A stretch of 64,000 bases of DNA, taken from positions 15,325 through 79,324 of the forward strand of contig JBMFKS010000001.1 of NCBI GenBank assembly GCA_049972045.1, written 5' to 3'. Under the pieces are notes generated by a model that was not told the DNA's origin, ran no database searches, and saw only the letters and a list, made by a program, of their open reading frames with translations. The translations under genes were made by a program, and so were the position numbers. The stretch is from SpSt-77 sp049972045 (lineage in GTDB: Bacteria; Chloroflexota; Anaerolineae; B4-G1; DUEL01). Positions within the stretch are counted from its first letter, which is position 1. Each line of letters opens with the position of its first letter. Positions 1 to 8,337 of the stretch are shown here, piece after piece.

Positions 1-14
1 TGGCAAAAAGACGG

Positions 15-341
15 ATGATGCCCGGCGGATTCGGCGCCCCCGGCGACATGCTGCGCCGGCTGCAGAGCCTGCAGGACGACCTGATGAAGGCCCAGGAGGA
101 GATTGCAGCGATGACGATCACCGCCACGGCCGGTGGCGGGGCCGTCACCGCGGTGATTTCCGGCGATCGGCGCCTGAAATCGCTGCAGATTCAGCCCGAC
201 GTCGTGGACCCCAACGACGTGGAGATGCTCCAGGACCTGATTGTGGCCGCGATCAACCAGGGGCTGGAGCAGGCGGAGAAGGCCGCCGCGGAGCGGATGA
301 GCGCAGTGACCGGCGGCCTGGGGCTGGATTTGGGGTTGTAG
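15..341 (+). CDS. ebfC: YbaB/EbfC nucleoid-associated protein
   Basis: 108-residue protein with the features of the YbaB/EbfC family: an N-terminal Gly-rich stretch, a helical segment with repeated Gln/Lys/Glu (LQDDLMKAQEE), a central beta region and an acidic helical end. Family members are small dimeric DNA-binding proteins that coat the nucleoid. The gene lies 15 bp ahead of recR, the normal arrangement (dnaX-ybaB-recR), so dnaX is expected just upstream, outside the window. Two ATG codons at 15 and 18 are both possible starts. Confidence 0.9.
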   Translation: MMPGGFGAPGDMLRRLQSLQDDLMKAQEEIAAMTITATAGGGAVTAVISGDRRLKSLQIQPDVVDPNDVEMLQDLIVAAINQGLEQAEKAAAERMSAVTGGLGLDLGL

Positions 342-356
342 GAGGACCCTACCCGG

Positions 357-956
357 ATGTCTGCCCTCCCGCCCTCGGTGTTGCGGCTGATAGAGACCTT
401 CTCTGAACTCCCCGGCATCGGGCCCAAGACGGCCTCGCGGCTGACCTTCTTCCTGCTGCGGGGGGAGTCGGACCTGGCGCTGCGGCTGGCCCAAGCCCTG
501 CAGGACCTCCGGACACAGACGCGCCTCTGCTCTGTCTGCTACAACATCACCGAACAGGACCCCTGCCCCATCTGCCGCGACCCGACGCGCGATCGGGCGA
601 CCATCTGCGTGGTGGAGGAGCCGCTGGACGTGGTGGCGATTGAGCGGACGGAGCACTACCGGGGGCTGTATCACGTCCTCCACGGGGCGCTGGCCCCGAT
701 GGAGGGGGTATTTGCCGAAAACCTGCGGATCGCCGAATTGCTGCAACGGGTAGAAGGCGGCACAGTGCGCGAAGTCATCCTGGCGACGAATCCCACCAGT
801 GAAGGGGACTACACCGCCGCCTACCTGGTGGCCAAACTCCGTCCCCTGGGGGTCCGGGTGACCCGCCTGGGGCGAGGGCTTCCGGTGGGCGGCGACCTGG
901 AATACGCCGATCAGGTCACGCTGACCAACGCCCTGGAGGGGCGGCGCGAAATCTAA
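357..956 (+). CDS. recR: Recombination mediator RecR
   Basis: 199 residues, the usual RecR length. The helix-hairpin-helix (LPGIGPKTASRL, residues about 18-29) is followed by a four-Cys zinc finger (CSVC near residue 58, then CPIC near 69), a Toprim domain and the C-terminal Walker-like segment. RecR acts with RecO/RecF to load RecA at gapped DNA. An AGGAGG motif lies 12 bases before the ATG. It is co-transcribed with ebfC, and the next gene starts 2 bases after its stop. Confidence 0.96.
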   Translation: MSALPPSVLRLIETFSELPGIGPKTASRLTFFLLRGESDLALRLAQALQDLRTQTRLCSVCYNITEQDPCPICRDPTRDRATICVVEEPLDVVAIERTEHYRGLYHVLHGALAPMEGVFAENLRIAELLQRVEGGTVREVILATNPTSEGDYTAAYLVAKLRPLGVRVTRLGRGLPVGGDLEYADQVTLTNALEGRREI

Positions 957-958
957 CC

Positions 959-1606
959 GTGTCGGGAACCCGCTGGCGCATTACCTACGCCGTTGACGGT
1001 CCCCTGCGCTACGTCTCCCACCTGGAGCAGGTGCAGGTGTGGGAGCGGGCCATCCGGCGGGCCGCCCTGCCCCTGGCCTACAGCGGTGGCTTCACCCCCC
1101 GCCCCCGCCTTCAGGTCGCGCTGCCCCTGCCCCTGGGCTTCGCAGCGGAGGCGGAGTGGCTGGACCTTTGGCTGGAGCAACCGGTGGGGCCGGAGCGCAT
1201 CGTCCAGGCCCTGACCGGTACCCTCCCCGAGGGACTGGCGATCCGGGGTATAGAGGAAGTCCCCCTGAATGCCCCCTCGCTTCCTGCACAGGTCCGGGCC
1301 GCTGAGTACGCGGTGACGGTGGAGACAACGGTTCCGGCGGATGAAATCCGGCGGCGGATAGAGGAACTGCTGGCGGCCGGGACGCTCCCCCGGGAGCGCC
1401 GGGGCCGCCCCTACGACCTGCGCCCCCTGATCCTGGACCTTTGCCTGGAGGAGGCCTATGCGGGTGGGTGCGTGCTGACGATGCTCCTCTCGGCCCGCGA
1501 GGGGGCCACAGGCCGACCGGAGGAAGTGCTGGACGCGCTGGGCCTGGCGGACGGCTTCTTCCAGGTCACCCGGCGGAGGATTCTATCCACGAATGGACAC
1601 GAATGA
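959..1606 (+). CDS. DUF2344 (TIGR03936-type) radical-SAM-associated protein
   Basis: 215 residues, GTG start 2 bases after the recR stop. The N-terminus (WRITYAVDGPLRYVSHLE) and the segment GGFTPRPRLQVALPLPLG match the DUF2344/TIGR03936 family, which is normally fused or adjacent to the large radical SAM protein TIGR03960. Function is not established; a role in RNA or tRNA modification is usually guessed. The probable partner is at 49323-51209 on the other strand, about 48 kb away. The last eight residues (ILSTNGHE) and the stop codon are encoded by a CACGAATG-type repeat, so the original end of the gene seems to have been replaced. Confidence 0.8.
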   Translation: MSGTRWRITYAVDGPLRYVSHLEQVQVWERAIRRAALPLAYSGGFTPRPRLQVALPLPLGFAAEAEWLDLWLEQPVGPERIVQALTGTLPEGLAIRGIEEVPLNAPSLPAQVRAAEYAVTVETTVPADEIRRRIEELLAAGTLPRERRGRPYDLRPLILDLCLEEAYAGGCVLTMLLSAREGATGRPEEVLDALGLADGFFQVTRRRILSTNGHE

Positions 1607-1623
1607 CACGAAGCAAAAGGGGA

Positions 1624-1683
1624 AACCACGGATTTCACGGATGACACGGATTGATGGCGAAAAAATCCGTGGAATCCGTGGTT
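1624..1683. terminator. Inverted repeat between convergent genes
   Basis: Arms at 1624-1642 and 1665-1683 pair at 18 of 19 positions and consist of ACGGATT-like words (period near 9). It lies between the convergent DUF2344 and DUF456 genes. There is no clear T-run, so it is a candidate bidirectional terminator made from a dispersed repeat. Related words recur at 24127-24200 and 49280-49316. Confidence 0.5.
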
Positions 1684-1698
1684 TGTACGGTTGCCGTG

Positions 1699-2217
1699 CT
1701 ATGGAGCCCTCCATAGCCCCTGCCAGGTAAACAGCAGGATCATCATCACCCCCAGAACCATCTGGATGAGGCCGGAAAGAAGGCATCCTGCCAGCCATCC
1801 GGTGCCCGCGCGGGCGGCCTCCCTCCAGTCCTTCCGGCGGCGATACTCCGCCAGCAAAATACCGGCCAGAGCCCCGACCAGCCCTCCCGGCACGGCCCCG
1901 ATGCCTCCCACCGCCATGCCGACAACGAACCCCACCGCGCCGAGTCCCAGGCCGACCAGCAGCGCCTGCCAGGACGCCCCACCCAGACGGCTGCCCAAGT
2001 GGCTGGCCCAAATGTTGGCCGTGATGCCGATAGCGGCCAGCACCGTCAGCGCGGCGAAGGTCAGCGGGTCAATCGTGGCGAACCGCTCGGCAATCGCATA
2101 GACCAGCGCGGCCAGCCAGATCAGTTCCAACCCGGGCAGAATGGGGATCAACGTCCCCACCAGCCCCACCACCATTACGCCCAGTGTCAGCCAGAAGGCC
2201 CACTCCGGTAGGGGCAT
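1699..2217 (-). CDS. DUF456 family membrane protein
   Basis: 172 residues with four to five hydrophobic segments, Gly-rich throughout. The pattern of an N-terminal TM hairpin with a PGLELIWLAAL-like segment, a Gly-rich central region (GGIGAVPGGLVGALAGILLAE) and a C-terminal TM matches DUF456. The biochemical role is unknown. It stands alone between a convergent neighbour and the tRNA-Lys terminator, and start ATG at 2217 follows a GAGAGGAG-like site. Confidence 0.75.
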   Translation of the reverse strand: MPLPEWAFWLTLGVMVVGLVGTLIPILPGLELIWLAALVYAIAERFATIDPLTFAALTVLAAIGITANIWASHLGSRLGGASWQALLVGLGLGAVGFVVGMAVGGIGAVPGGLVGALAGILLAEYRRRKDWREAARAGTGWLAGCLLSGLIQMVLGVMMILLFTWQGLWRAP

Positions 2218-2235
2218 TTCGCTCCTCTCTGAACG

Positions 2236-2275
2236 GAAAAAACCCTCCCGCAGGTCCCGCAGTCTGCAGGAGGGT
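2236..2275 (-). terminator. Rho-independent terminator of tRNA-Lys
   Basis: On the minus strand an ACCCTCC...GGAGGGT stem, extended by inner GCAG/CTGC pairing, is followed directly by six T. It lies 10 bp beyond the tRNA 3' end and ahead of the DUF456 gene. Confidence 0.8.
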
Positions 2276-2284
2276 GATGCAATC

Positions 2285-2361
2285 TGGTGAGCCGTGCAGG
2301 ATTTGAACCTGCGGCCAAGGGCTTAAAAGGCCCCTGCTCTACCTGACTGAGCTAACGGCCC
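2285..2361 (-). tRNA. tRNA-Lys (anticodon UUU), CCA encoded
   Basis: On the minus strand the acceptor arm GGGCCGU pairs with ACGGCUC (one G-U), the D arm begins AGCUCAG, the anticodon loop is CUUUUAA giving anticodon UUU, and the T arm is GCAGG-UUCAAAU-CCUGC. A discriminator A and CCA are encoded at 2288-2285. It has its own promoter (2373-2401) and terminator. Confidence 0.95.
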
Positions 2362-2372
2362 CTTTAGTAGAA

Positions 2373-2401
2373 AGTATAACACGGGAGCAGGGGATTGTCA
2401 A
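2373..2401 (-). promoter_or_regulatory. Promoter of tRNA-Lys
   Basis: Minus-strand TTGACA (2401-2396), 17-base spacer and TATACT (2378-2373), about 12 bases before the mature tRNA 5' end. Confidence 0.8.
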
Positions 2402-2420
2402 ATAGAAACCCCCTGCCTGA

Positions 2421-2449
2421 TTGACACAATCGGGACAGCCGCATATAAT
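2421..2449 (+). promoter_or_regulatory. Promoter of the molybdenum hydroxylase gene
   Basis: Consensus TTGACA (2421-2426), 17-base spacer, TATAAT (2444-2449). Transcription would begin in or just before the heptad array 2451-2506. It is divergent from the tRNA promoter 20 bp away. Confidence 0.8.
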
Positions 2450-2450
2450 C

Positions 2451-2506
2451 TCGTCCGTGGTCTGTCGTCCGTCGTCCGTGGTCTGTCGTCCGTCGTCCAT
2501 GGTCCA
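2451..2506 (+). repeat. Period-7 array (TCGTCCG/TGGTCTG words), 8 units
   Basis: Eight contiguous 7-base units with no indel: TCGTCCG, TGGTCTG, TCGTCCG, TCGTCCG, TGGTCTG, TCGTCCG, TCGTCCA, TGGTCCA. It fills the 5' leader between the -10 box and the GGAGG ribosome binding site (2511-2515). Reverse-complement relatives lie at 40878, 52167, 59456 and 61282. Confidence 0.9.
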
Positions 2507-2520
2507 TTCTGGAGGCCTCT

Positions 2521-5241
2521 ATGCCCCCTCTGCAGATGACCGTCAACGGCCAGGCAGTGAGCCTGGATGTGCCCGAGGGCCGTACTCTCGCCGACGTCCT
2601 CCGCTATGATTTGGGCCTCACCGGCACCAAAATCGGCTGCGGCGAAGGGGCCTGTGGCGCTTGCACCGTGCTGGTGAATGACAAACCCGTCCGCTCGTGC
2701 CGCTTCCCGGCCCTCCGGGCCCAGGGCGCCCAGGTCCTCACTATTGAGGGTGTCGCGCAGGGCGGCGTCCTCCACCCCCTCCAGGAAGCCTTCATTCGCT
2801 ACGGCGCGCTCCAGTGCGGCTTCTGTACCCCTGGGATGGTGATGACCGCGCTGGGCCTCCTCCTGCGCAACCCCACCCCCACCGACGAGGAGATATTCGC
2901 CGCGCTGCGGCACAACCTCTGCCGATGTACCGGCTACCGGAGCATCGTGGAAGCCGTCCGCGCGGCCGCCGGACGGGGCGGCGAGCCGTTGGTCCCCGCC
3001 ACCCGCCCGCCGGGGCGCGTGGTGGGCCGGCCCCTCCCCCGCCCGGACGCCGTCGCCAAAGTGACCGGCGCCGCCCGCTACGCCGACGACCTGACCTTCC
3101 CCGGCATGCTCCACGGCGCCGTCCTGCGGGCCGGCATCCCCCATGCCCGCATCCGCCGCATAGACGTCTCCGAGGCCCGCGCGCTCCCCGGCGTCCACGC
3201 CGTTCTCACCGGGGAGAACGTCCCCGGCGAGAACCGCCACGGACTGGTCCACCGGGACTGGCCCGTCCTCTGCACCGACAAAGTCCGCTACGTGGGGGAT
3301 GCGGTCGCGCTGGTGGCAGCGGAGAGCCCAGAGGCCGCCCGGCAGGCGCTGGAGCACATCCAGGTGGAATACGAGCCGCTGCCGGTGGTGGCGGACGTCT
3401 TCCAGGCCCGTCGTCCGGATGCCCCGCGCGTCCACGAAGACCACCCCGCCGGCAACCTGCTGGCGGAACTTCACGTCCGCCGGGGCGATCCGGAGCGGGG
3501 CTTTGCCGAAGCGGACAAGGTGATAGAGCGGACGTACCAGACTCCGGCTATAGACCACGCCTTTCTGGAGCCGGAGTGTGCGGTCGCCCGGCGCGGGGAG
3601 GACGGGCGGATGGAGGTGTACGTCGGTTCGCAGATTCCCCATGCCGACCGGGCCCAGATCGCCGCCGCGCTGGGGGAGGACGTCCGGGTGATCGCCACGA
3701 CGATGGGCGGCGGGTTCGGCGGCAAGGAGGACATCGCCGGGCAGATTCACGCCGCGCTGCTGGCCCAGGCCACCAGCCGGCCCGTCAAGCTCCGTTACAG
3801 CCGGGCCGAATCGCTGCTGGCCCACCCCAAGCGGCACGCGATGGTCATCCGGGTGCGATTGGGCGCCCGGCGGGACGGTCGCCTGGTCGCCCTGGAGAGC
3901 GAAATCTGGGCCGACACGGGCGCCTACGCCAGCCTGGGGACAAAGGTGCTGGCCCGCGCCGTCAGCCACGCCGGGGGGCCATACGAGGTCCCCAACGTCC
4001 GCATAGACGGCTATCTCTACTACACCAACAACCCACCCGCCGGGGCATTTCGCGGCTTCGGTGTCCCTCAGGTCGCCTTCGCCCTGGAGAGCGCGCTGGA
4101 CGAACTGGCCCACGAACTGGGGATGGACCCCATCGCCATCCGGCGGCGGAACCTCCTGCGGGTGGGCTCCGTCACCTGCACCGGGCAACGGCTGCGGGAG
4201 AGTGTGGGGCTGGAGGAGTGCCTGGACCGGGTGGAGGCGGAGATTCGCCGGGAGCAGGGGCTGGGGCCGGGGGAGCCGCTCCGCTGGGGGTGGCGGGAGG
4301 GGGAGCGGGCGCTGGGCTGGGGGATCGCGCTGGCCTACAAGAACACCGGCCTGGGCGGCGGCGCCGCCGATTTCGCCATTGCCGAGGTGGAATTGACCGA
4401 AGAGGGCGGGGCCGAAGTGCGCGTCGGTTCGGCGGAGATGGGGCAGGGGCTACCCACGGTCCTGGCGGCCATCGTCGCCGAGGAACTGGGCGTGCCCCCC
4501 GAACGGGTTCGGGTCGTCCCGCCGGATACAGACCGGACCCCCGACGGCGGTCCCACCACCGCCTCCCGCCAGACCTTCGTCTCCGGCAACGCGGTGCGGC
4601 TGGCGGCGGTCCGGCTGCGGGAGCAGATCGCCGCCGTGGTGAGCGAACGGCTGGACCTCCCGCCGGAAGCGCTGGAGTTCCGGGACGGGGCCGTCGCCAC
4701 GCCGCGCGGGGAAATCCCGCTGGGGGAGGCCGTCCGGTGGGCGCGGGCGGAAGGGCACCCCACCCTCATCCGACACCGGTACGACATGCCGCCCACCCGG
4801 CCCGTGGACCAGGAGGGGGATACCTACGTGGCCTACAGTTTCGCCGCCCACGCCGCGCTGGTGGAAGTAGACGAGGGGAAGGGCACCCTTCGGGTGCGGA
4901 AGATGGTCGTCGCCCACGACGTGGGGCGGGCGATCAACCCGCTGGCGCTGGAGGGGCAGATTGAGGGCGGGATCGTCATGGGGCTGGGGATGGCGCTGAA
5001 GGAGGCGTTCGTCCTGGAGGGCGGCGTCCCCCGGACGCGCAAACTGGCCGATTGTCGCCTGCCCACGCTGGCGGACGTGCCGGAGATCGTCTCATTCGTC
5101 GTGGAGCATCCCCGTTCGGAGGGGCCCTACGGGGCCAAGGGGGTCGGCGAACTGCCGACGATTCCGGTGGCCCCGGCGGTCGCCAACGGGGTCTATCATG
5201 CGGTGGGGGCCCGCATCCGGCGGTTGCCGCTGAAGCCGTAG
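2521..5241 (+). CDS. Molybdenum hydroxylase, [2Fe-2S] domains fused to molybdopterin subunit (aldehyde oxidoreductase-like)
   Basis: 906-residue xanthine oxidase family protein. Plant-type [2Fe-2S] Cys lie at 40, 45, 48 and 60; the second cluster has Cys 99, 102, 134 and 136 (CGFC...CRC). From about residue 175 the Mo-pterin domains follow, with GGGFGGKED near 395, GAFRGFG near 508 and the active-site loop GAKGVGE near 870, whose final Glu is the catalytic base in the family. No FAD subunit or domain is present here, so electrons probably leave by another carrier. Architecture and length resemble Desulfovibrio Mop aldehyde oxidoreductase (907 residues). Substrate is not determined: an aldehyde is the best guess, a purine or N-heterocycle is possible. 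GGAGG precedes the ATG. The gene stands alone, without a MoCo maturation factor nearby. Confidence 0.9.
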   Translation: MPPLQMTVNGQAVSLDVPEGRTLADVLRYDLGLTGTKIGCGEGACGACTVLVNDKPVRSCRFPALRAQGAQVLTIEGVAQGGVLHPLQEAFIRYGALQCGFCTPGMVMTALGLLLRNPTPTDEEIFAALRHNLCRCTGYRSIVEAVRAAAGRGGEPLVPATRPPGRVVGRPLPRPDAVAKVTGAARYADDLTFPGMLHGAVLRAGIPHARIRRIDVSEARALPGVHAVLTGENVPGENRHGLVHRDWPVLCTDKVRYVGDAVALVAAESPEAARQALEHIQVEYEPLPVVADVFQARRPDAPRVHEDHPAGNLLAELHVRRGDPERGFAEADKVIERTYQTPAIDHAFLEPECAVARRGEDGRMEVYVGSQIPHADRAQIAAALGEDVRVIATTMGGGFGGKEDIAGQIHAALLAQATSRPVKLRYSRAESLLAHPKRHAMVIRVRLGARRDGRLVALESEIWADTGAYASLGTKVLARAVSHAGGPYEVPNVRIDGYLYYTNNPPAGAFRGFGVPQVAFALESALDELAHELGMDPIAIRRRNLLRVGSVTCTGQRLRESVGLEECLDRVEAEIRREQGLGPGEPLRWGWREGERALGWGIALAYKNTGLGGGAADFAIAEVELTEEGGAEVRVGSAEMGQGLPTVLAAIVAEELGVPPERVRVVPPDTDRTPDGGPTTASRQTFVSGNAVRLAAVRLREQIAAVVSERLDLPPEALEFRDGAVATPRGEIPLGEAVRWARAEGHPTLIRHRYDMPPTRPVDQEGDTYVAYSFAAHAALVEVDEGKGTLRVRKMVVAHDVGRAINPLALEGQIEGGIVMGLGMALKEAFVLEGGVPRTRKLADCRLPTLADVPEIVSFVVEHPRSEGPYGAKGVGELPTIPVAPAVANGVYHAVGARIRRLPLKP

Positions 5242-5246
5242 GGGGT

Positions 5247-5275
5247 GCGGCGGCGGCCCTGCGGGCCGCCGCCGC
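5247..5275. terminator. GC-rich hairpin between convergent genes
   Basis: Perfect 13-bp stem (5247-5259 with 5263-5275), loop TGC, six bp after the hydroxylase stop and 25 bp from the nuoI stop. There is no T-run on either exit side, so termination is inferred from position only. Near-identical GGCGGC-type hairpins occur at 44446 and 56362. Confidence 0.55.
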
Positions 5276-5299
5276 AAAAACTCGGGGAGGCCAACAAGG

Positions 5300-5878
5300 T
5301 TACTCCCCCTTCCCGGCCTGCTCCTGGGCATAGTCAGTGGGGTGAATCCGCGCGTCATACGAGGCCGGACGGCGCAGTTTCTCCAGGTTCAGCAGCAGGT
5401 CGGCCCGGTCAAACGCGGCAATCTCTATCTCGTGCCCCATCTTGATGGCGTCAAAGGGGCAGAACTCCGCGCAGAAGCCACAGTTCATGCAGATGCTGAT
5501 GTCCACGTAGAACTCCGCCGGTTCCCGCAGCGGCTTTCCCGTCTGCGGGTCCGTGGCGCGGACGATCCAGATGCACTGGGGCGGGCAGACCCGCGCGCAG
5601 GTCCCACAGGCCGTACAGCGCAGTTTCCCCGTCTCGTCGTCATAGACCAGGAAGGGGAAGCCCCGGAACCGTTCCGGCAGCGGCAGCCGCTCCGCCGGAT
5701 ACTGCACCGTGAAGATGCCCCGCTTGGTCAGGGGGTGCTGACGGACCGGTAACGTCTCCGGCGTGTACCGTTTCCCGAAGCCCTTCGTGAACAGCCACTT
5801 CAGGTCGTCTATGTAGGTCTCCACGAACCGGCGGAAGGTGATCCAGAGAGCCTTGAGGATGTTCCATCCGATGTACAT
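5300..5878 (-). CDS. nuoI: NADH-quinone oxidoreductase subunit I
   Basis: 192 residues from ATG 5878 (GAGG upstream); a longer frame adds 23 non-family residues. Two 8Fe-ferredoxin motifs, CTACGTCARVCP and CMNCGFCAEFCP, bind the two [4Fe-4S] clusters (N6a/N6b) that pass electrons toward the quinone site. N-terminal TFRRFVETYIDDLKWLFTKG is the amphipathic membrane-contact region. It is the last gene of the minus-strand cluster nuoB-ATPase-nuoCD-hypothetical-nuoI. The usual neighbour nuoH and all other membrane subunits are absent from the window. Confidence 0.92.
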   Translation of the reverse strand: MYIGWNILKALWITFRRFVETYIDDLKWLFTKGFGKRYTPETLPVRQHPLTKRGIFTVQYPAERLPLPERFRGFPFLVYDDETGKLRCTACGTCARVCPPQCIWIVRATDPQTGKPLREPAEFYVDISICMNCGFCAEFCPFDAIKMGHEIEIAAFDRADLLLNLEKLRRPASYDARIHPTDYAQEQAGKGE

Positions 5879-5898
5879 AGGTCTAACCTCGCACAGAA

Positions 5899-6441
5899 TC
5901 AGTAGGGGGAGGAATTTTCCGGCGCGATTTCCTGCAACTTCTTCCACGCTTCTTCCCCAGTCAGCCCCACCATCTCTTCCCAGGGCACTTTCGCCCGCTC
6001 TCTCCGGATAACCTCCCGGAGTTCGGGCGTGGCACGGCTCTCCATCTCCGTGAGAAAGCGCAACATCTCGTCCACCATCTCCTGGCTGACCCTCACCGTC
6101 TCTCCCTTTCCGTCCAGCAGGGCTTCTACAGCAGGCGAGTATAGATCAATGACCCGCCAGGTCAGCCGATACATCGTTGCATCGTACCAGATCAGCCGGA
6201 CCAATTCGTCCCAGTAGGTATGGCCGAGGTTCATGTAATGCTGCCCGGTGGGATTGGAGGCAAGGAGTTCGCTGCGGAAGCGATCAAAGAGATGACCCGT
6301 TCGGACAATTTTGTCAATGGGAGGGATGCATATCTCCCCCTCGGCATACAGGCGAGGCAGGGGGAGCATCCATCCCAGAAGGATCCCCAGAAAGATCAGC
6401 CCAAAGGCCGAGAATATCCTCTTCCATCTGCGCGGGAGCAT
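5899..6441 (-). CDS. Membrane-anchored or secreted protein of unknown function in the nuo cluster
   Basis: 180 residues from ATG 6441, chosen because AAAGGGGG lies 6 bases upstream; ATG 6477 would add 12 residues. Basic N-terminus (PRRWKR) and one hydrophobic segment (about residues 9-28) form an uncleaved signal anchor or signal peptide. The rest is soluble, helical and acidic, with no motif I recognise. It sits exactly where nuoH would be expected, between nuoCD and nuoI, so an accessory role for this complex is possible but only from position. Confidence 0.6.
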   Translation of the reverse strand: MLPRRWKRIFSAFGLIFLGILLGWMLPLPRLYAEGEICIPPIDKIVRTGHLFDRFRSELLASNPTGQHYMNLGHTYWDELVRLIWYDATMYRLTWRVIDLYSPAVEALLDGKGETVRVSQEMVDEMLRFLTEMESRATPELREVIRRERAKVPWEEMVGLTGEEAWKKLQEIAPENSSPY

Positions 6442-6483
6442 CTTGTCCCCCTTTCCACACCGGAAGCAGAAGGCCATCCGGCA

Positions 6484-8241
6484 CTACCGGTCCACCTCAC
6501 CCAGCGTAATGTCAATGCTGGCCAGAATGATGACCACGTCAGCGATGAGGTGGCCTCGGCAGATTTCCCCCATCACGCCCAGGTTGACGAACGAGGGGGC
6601 GCGGATGTGGTAGCGGTACGGGTTGGGGCCGCCGTCGGAGACCACGTAGAAGCCCAATTCGCCCTTCGGGGCCTCAATGCGACCGTACGCCTCCCCCGCC
6701 GGGACCTTGAGGGTCGCCGACTTCTTCCCGGCCATGATGGGCCCATCGGGCAGGCGGTTGAGGGCCTGCTGGAGGATGCGCAGGCTCTGGCGCATCTCCC
6801 CCAGCCGCACCAGATACCGGGCATAGACATCGCCGTCCGGTGCCGTGATGATGTCAAAATCAAAATCGTCGTAAGCCGCATAGGGTTCGGCCCGCCGGAC
6901 GTCATAGGGGATGCCCGAACCCCGCAGCATGGGCCCCGTGCAGCCGTAGGCGACGGCCATCTCCGGTGGCAGGACCCCCACGCCCACGGTCCGGGCCCGG
7001 AAGATTTCGTTGTCCGTCAGGTACTGGTCCACCATGTCCACCACCCGCGGCAACCGCTCAAAGGCCAGCGCGCGGGCCAGAGCCACCGCCTCCTCGCTCA
7101 TATCGTGGGCCACCCCGCCGAAGCGCATGTAGTTGGACATCAGTCGGGAGCCAGCGACCATCTCAAAGAGGTCCAGGATATGCTCCCGCTCCTCCAGGGC
7201 GTAGAGCATCAGGGTAAAGTAGACCCCCATATCGTTGCACATAAAGCCGACGGAGACGGCGTGGTTGAGGAAGCGGGTGAATTCGGACATGATGACCCGG
7301 ATGTATTGGGCCCGGGGCGGCGGCTCCACCCCCAGCAGTTTCTCCACCGCCAGGACGTAGGGGAGTTCGTTGGTCATACAACAGACGTAGTCCAGCCGGT
7401 CGGTGTAGGGGATGTTGCCCAGCCAGAGGTTGCGCTCGCCGATTTTCTCGTGGCAGCGGTGGAGGAAACCCATCATCGGCTCCAGTTTGACGATGCGCTC
7501 CCCCTCCAGAGTCGCCAGCAGGCGAAGAACGCCGTGAGTGGAGGGATGATGGGGCCCCATGTTGAGCACCACCCGCTCCGCCGGATGGTCGGGGTTCTCC
7601 TGCCGGGCCAGTTCGTCGTGGGGCCCGTATCCCCAGACGTCCACCAGCGGGCGCCAATCGCGCGGCGACCAGCCGGGCGGATAGCGGAGATTATCGCCGA
7701 AGGGGCTGCGGCTCTCCGCCGGCACGGGGCGCCCTTCCGGGAAGCGACTGCTGAAGGGCTTGTGCTCTTCCTCGTAGTAGACCTCCTTCCAATCCTTTCG
7801 CAGGGGATGCCCGTCAAACCCCTCCCAGAGGAGGATACGGCGCAGGTCCGGATGCCCCTCAAAGCGGACCCCCATCAGGTCCCAGGCCTCCCGCTCCTGA
7901 ACAAGGGCGGAAGGGAAGAGAGGGGATAGAGAAGGGACAACGGGGTTCTCCCGGTCGGCGTGGACGTGGAGGGTGAGCGGCCCCCCCCGGCCCTGGAAGA
8001 AGTGGTAGACCACGTCGTAGCAGGCGGGCATCCCGTTCATGGGCTGGGGGTAGTCCACCGCGGTGACGTTGGAGAGATACAGGTATCCCAGTTCATCCCG
8101 CAGGTACGCGGCGACCTCCCGCAAGTGCTCCCTTGCCACGACAGCCCCCTGGTAGGGCGATGGGGCGGGCTGTACGGCATCCGGGAATCGTTCCTGAAGG
8201 TGGGTGATGAGGTCGGTAACAGGCCCGATGGATTCGTTCAT
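6484..8241 (-). CDS. nuoCD: Fused NADH-quinone oxidoreductase subunits C and D
   Basis: 585 residues. Residues 1 to about 165 are the 30-kDa NuoC domain (EREAWDLMGVRFEGHPDLRRIL); about 205-585 are the 49-kDa NuoD domain with NMGPHHPSTHGVLR, the quinone-site His pair, and the standard end LGEVDR. NuoD shapes the quinone pocket with NuoB. GAGGAG precedes ATG 8241. Fusion of C and D is known in several phyla. Upstream is the inserted ATPase with its remnant partner. Confidence 0.93.
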   Translation of the reverse strand: MNESIGPVTDLITHLQERFPDAVQPAPSPYQGAVVAREHLREVAAYLRDELGYLYLSNVTAVDYPQPMNGMPACYDVVYHFFQGRGGPLTLHVHADRENPVVPSLSPLFPSALVQEREAWDLMGVRFEGHPDLRRILLWEGFDGHPLRKDWKEVYYEEEHKPFSSRFPEGRPVPAESRSPFGDNLRYPPGWSPRDWRPLVDVWGYGPHDELARQENPDHPAERVVLNMGPHHPSTHGVLRLLATLEGERIVKLEPMMGFLHRCHEKIGERNLWLGNIPYTDRLDYVCCMTNELPYVLAVEKLLGVEPPPRAQYIRVIMSEFTRFLNHAVSVGFMCNDMGVYFTLMLYALEEREHILDLFEMVAGSRLMSNYMRFGGVAHDMSEEAVALARALAFERLPRVVDMVDQYLTDNEIFRARTVGVGVLPPEMAVAYGCTGPMLRGSGIPYDVRRAEPYAAYDDFDFDIITAPDGDVYARYLVRLGEMRQSLRILQQALNRLPDGPIMAGKKSATLKVPAGEAYGRIEAPKGELGFYVVSDGGPNPYRYHIRAPSFVNLGVMGEICRGHLIADVVIILASIDITLGEVDR

Positions 8242-8271
8242 TCTCAGAACTCCTCGGATAGGGATAAGGGA

Positions 8272-8337
8272 TCAGGCTTCCTGCAACAACTTTTGGAGAA
8301 GAGCGGCGTCCGGTTTACACTCTACGTAGATGACCAC
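8272..8337 (-). pseudogene. 21-codon remnant of a Toprim-like companion gene
   Basis: GTG start at 8337 with AAGGAG six bases before it, overlapping the ATPase stop (8324-8322) by 16 bases, then VVIYVECKPDAALLQKLLQ and a stop at 8274-8272. The beta strand plus acidic Glu (VVIYVE) followed by a helix is how the Toprim-like companions of OLD/AAA15 ATPases begin. It is far too short for a domain and looks like a deletion product. A chance short ORF cannot be excluded, but the overlap, ribosome site and motif together argue against it. Confidence 0.45.

Noticed and set aside
2398..4188. 596-codon minus-strand frame
   Set aside because: Antisense to the molybdenum hydroxylase; low-complexity sequence and no ribosome site.
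6220..7929. 569-codon plus-strand frame
   Set aside because: Antisense to nuoCD; His/Gln/Gly-rich shadow.
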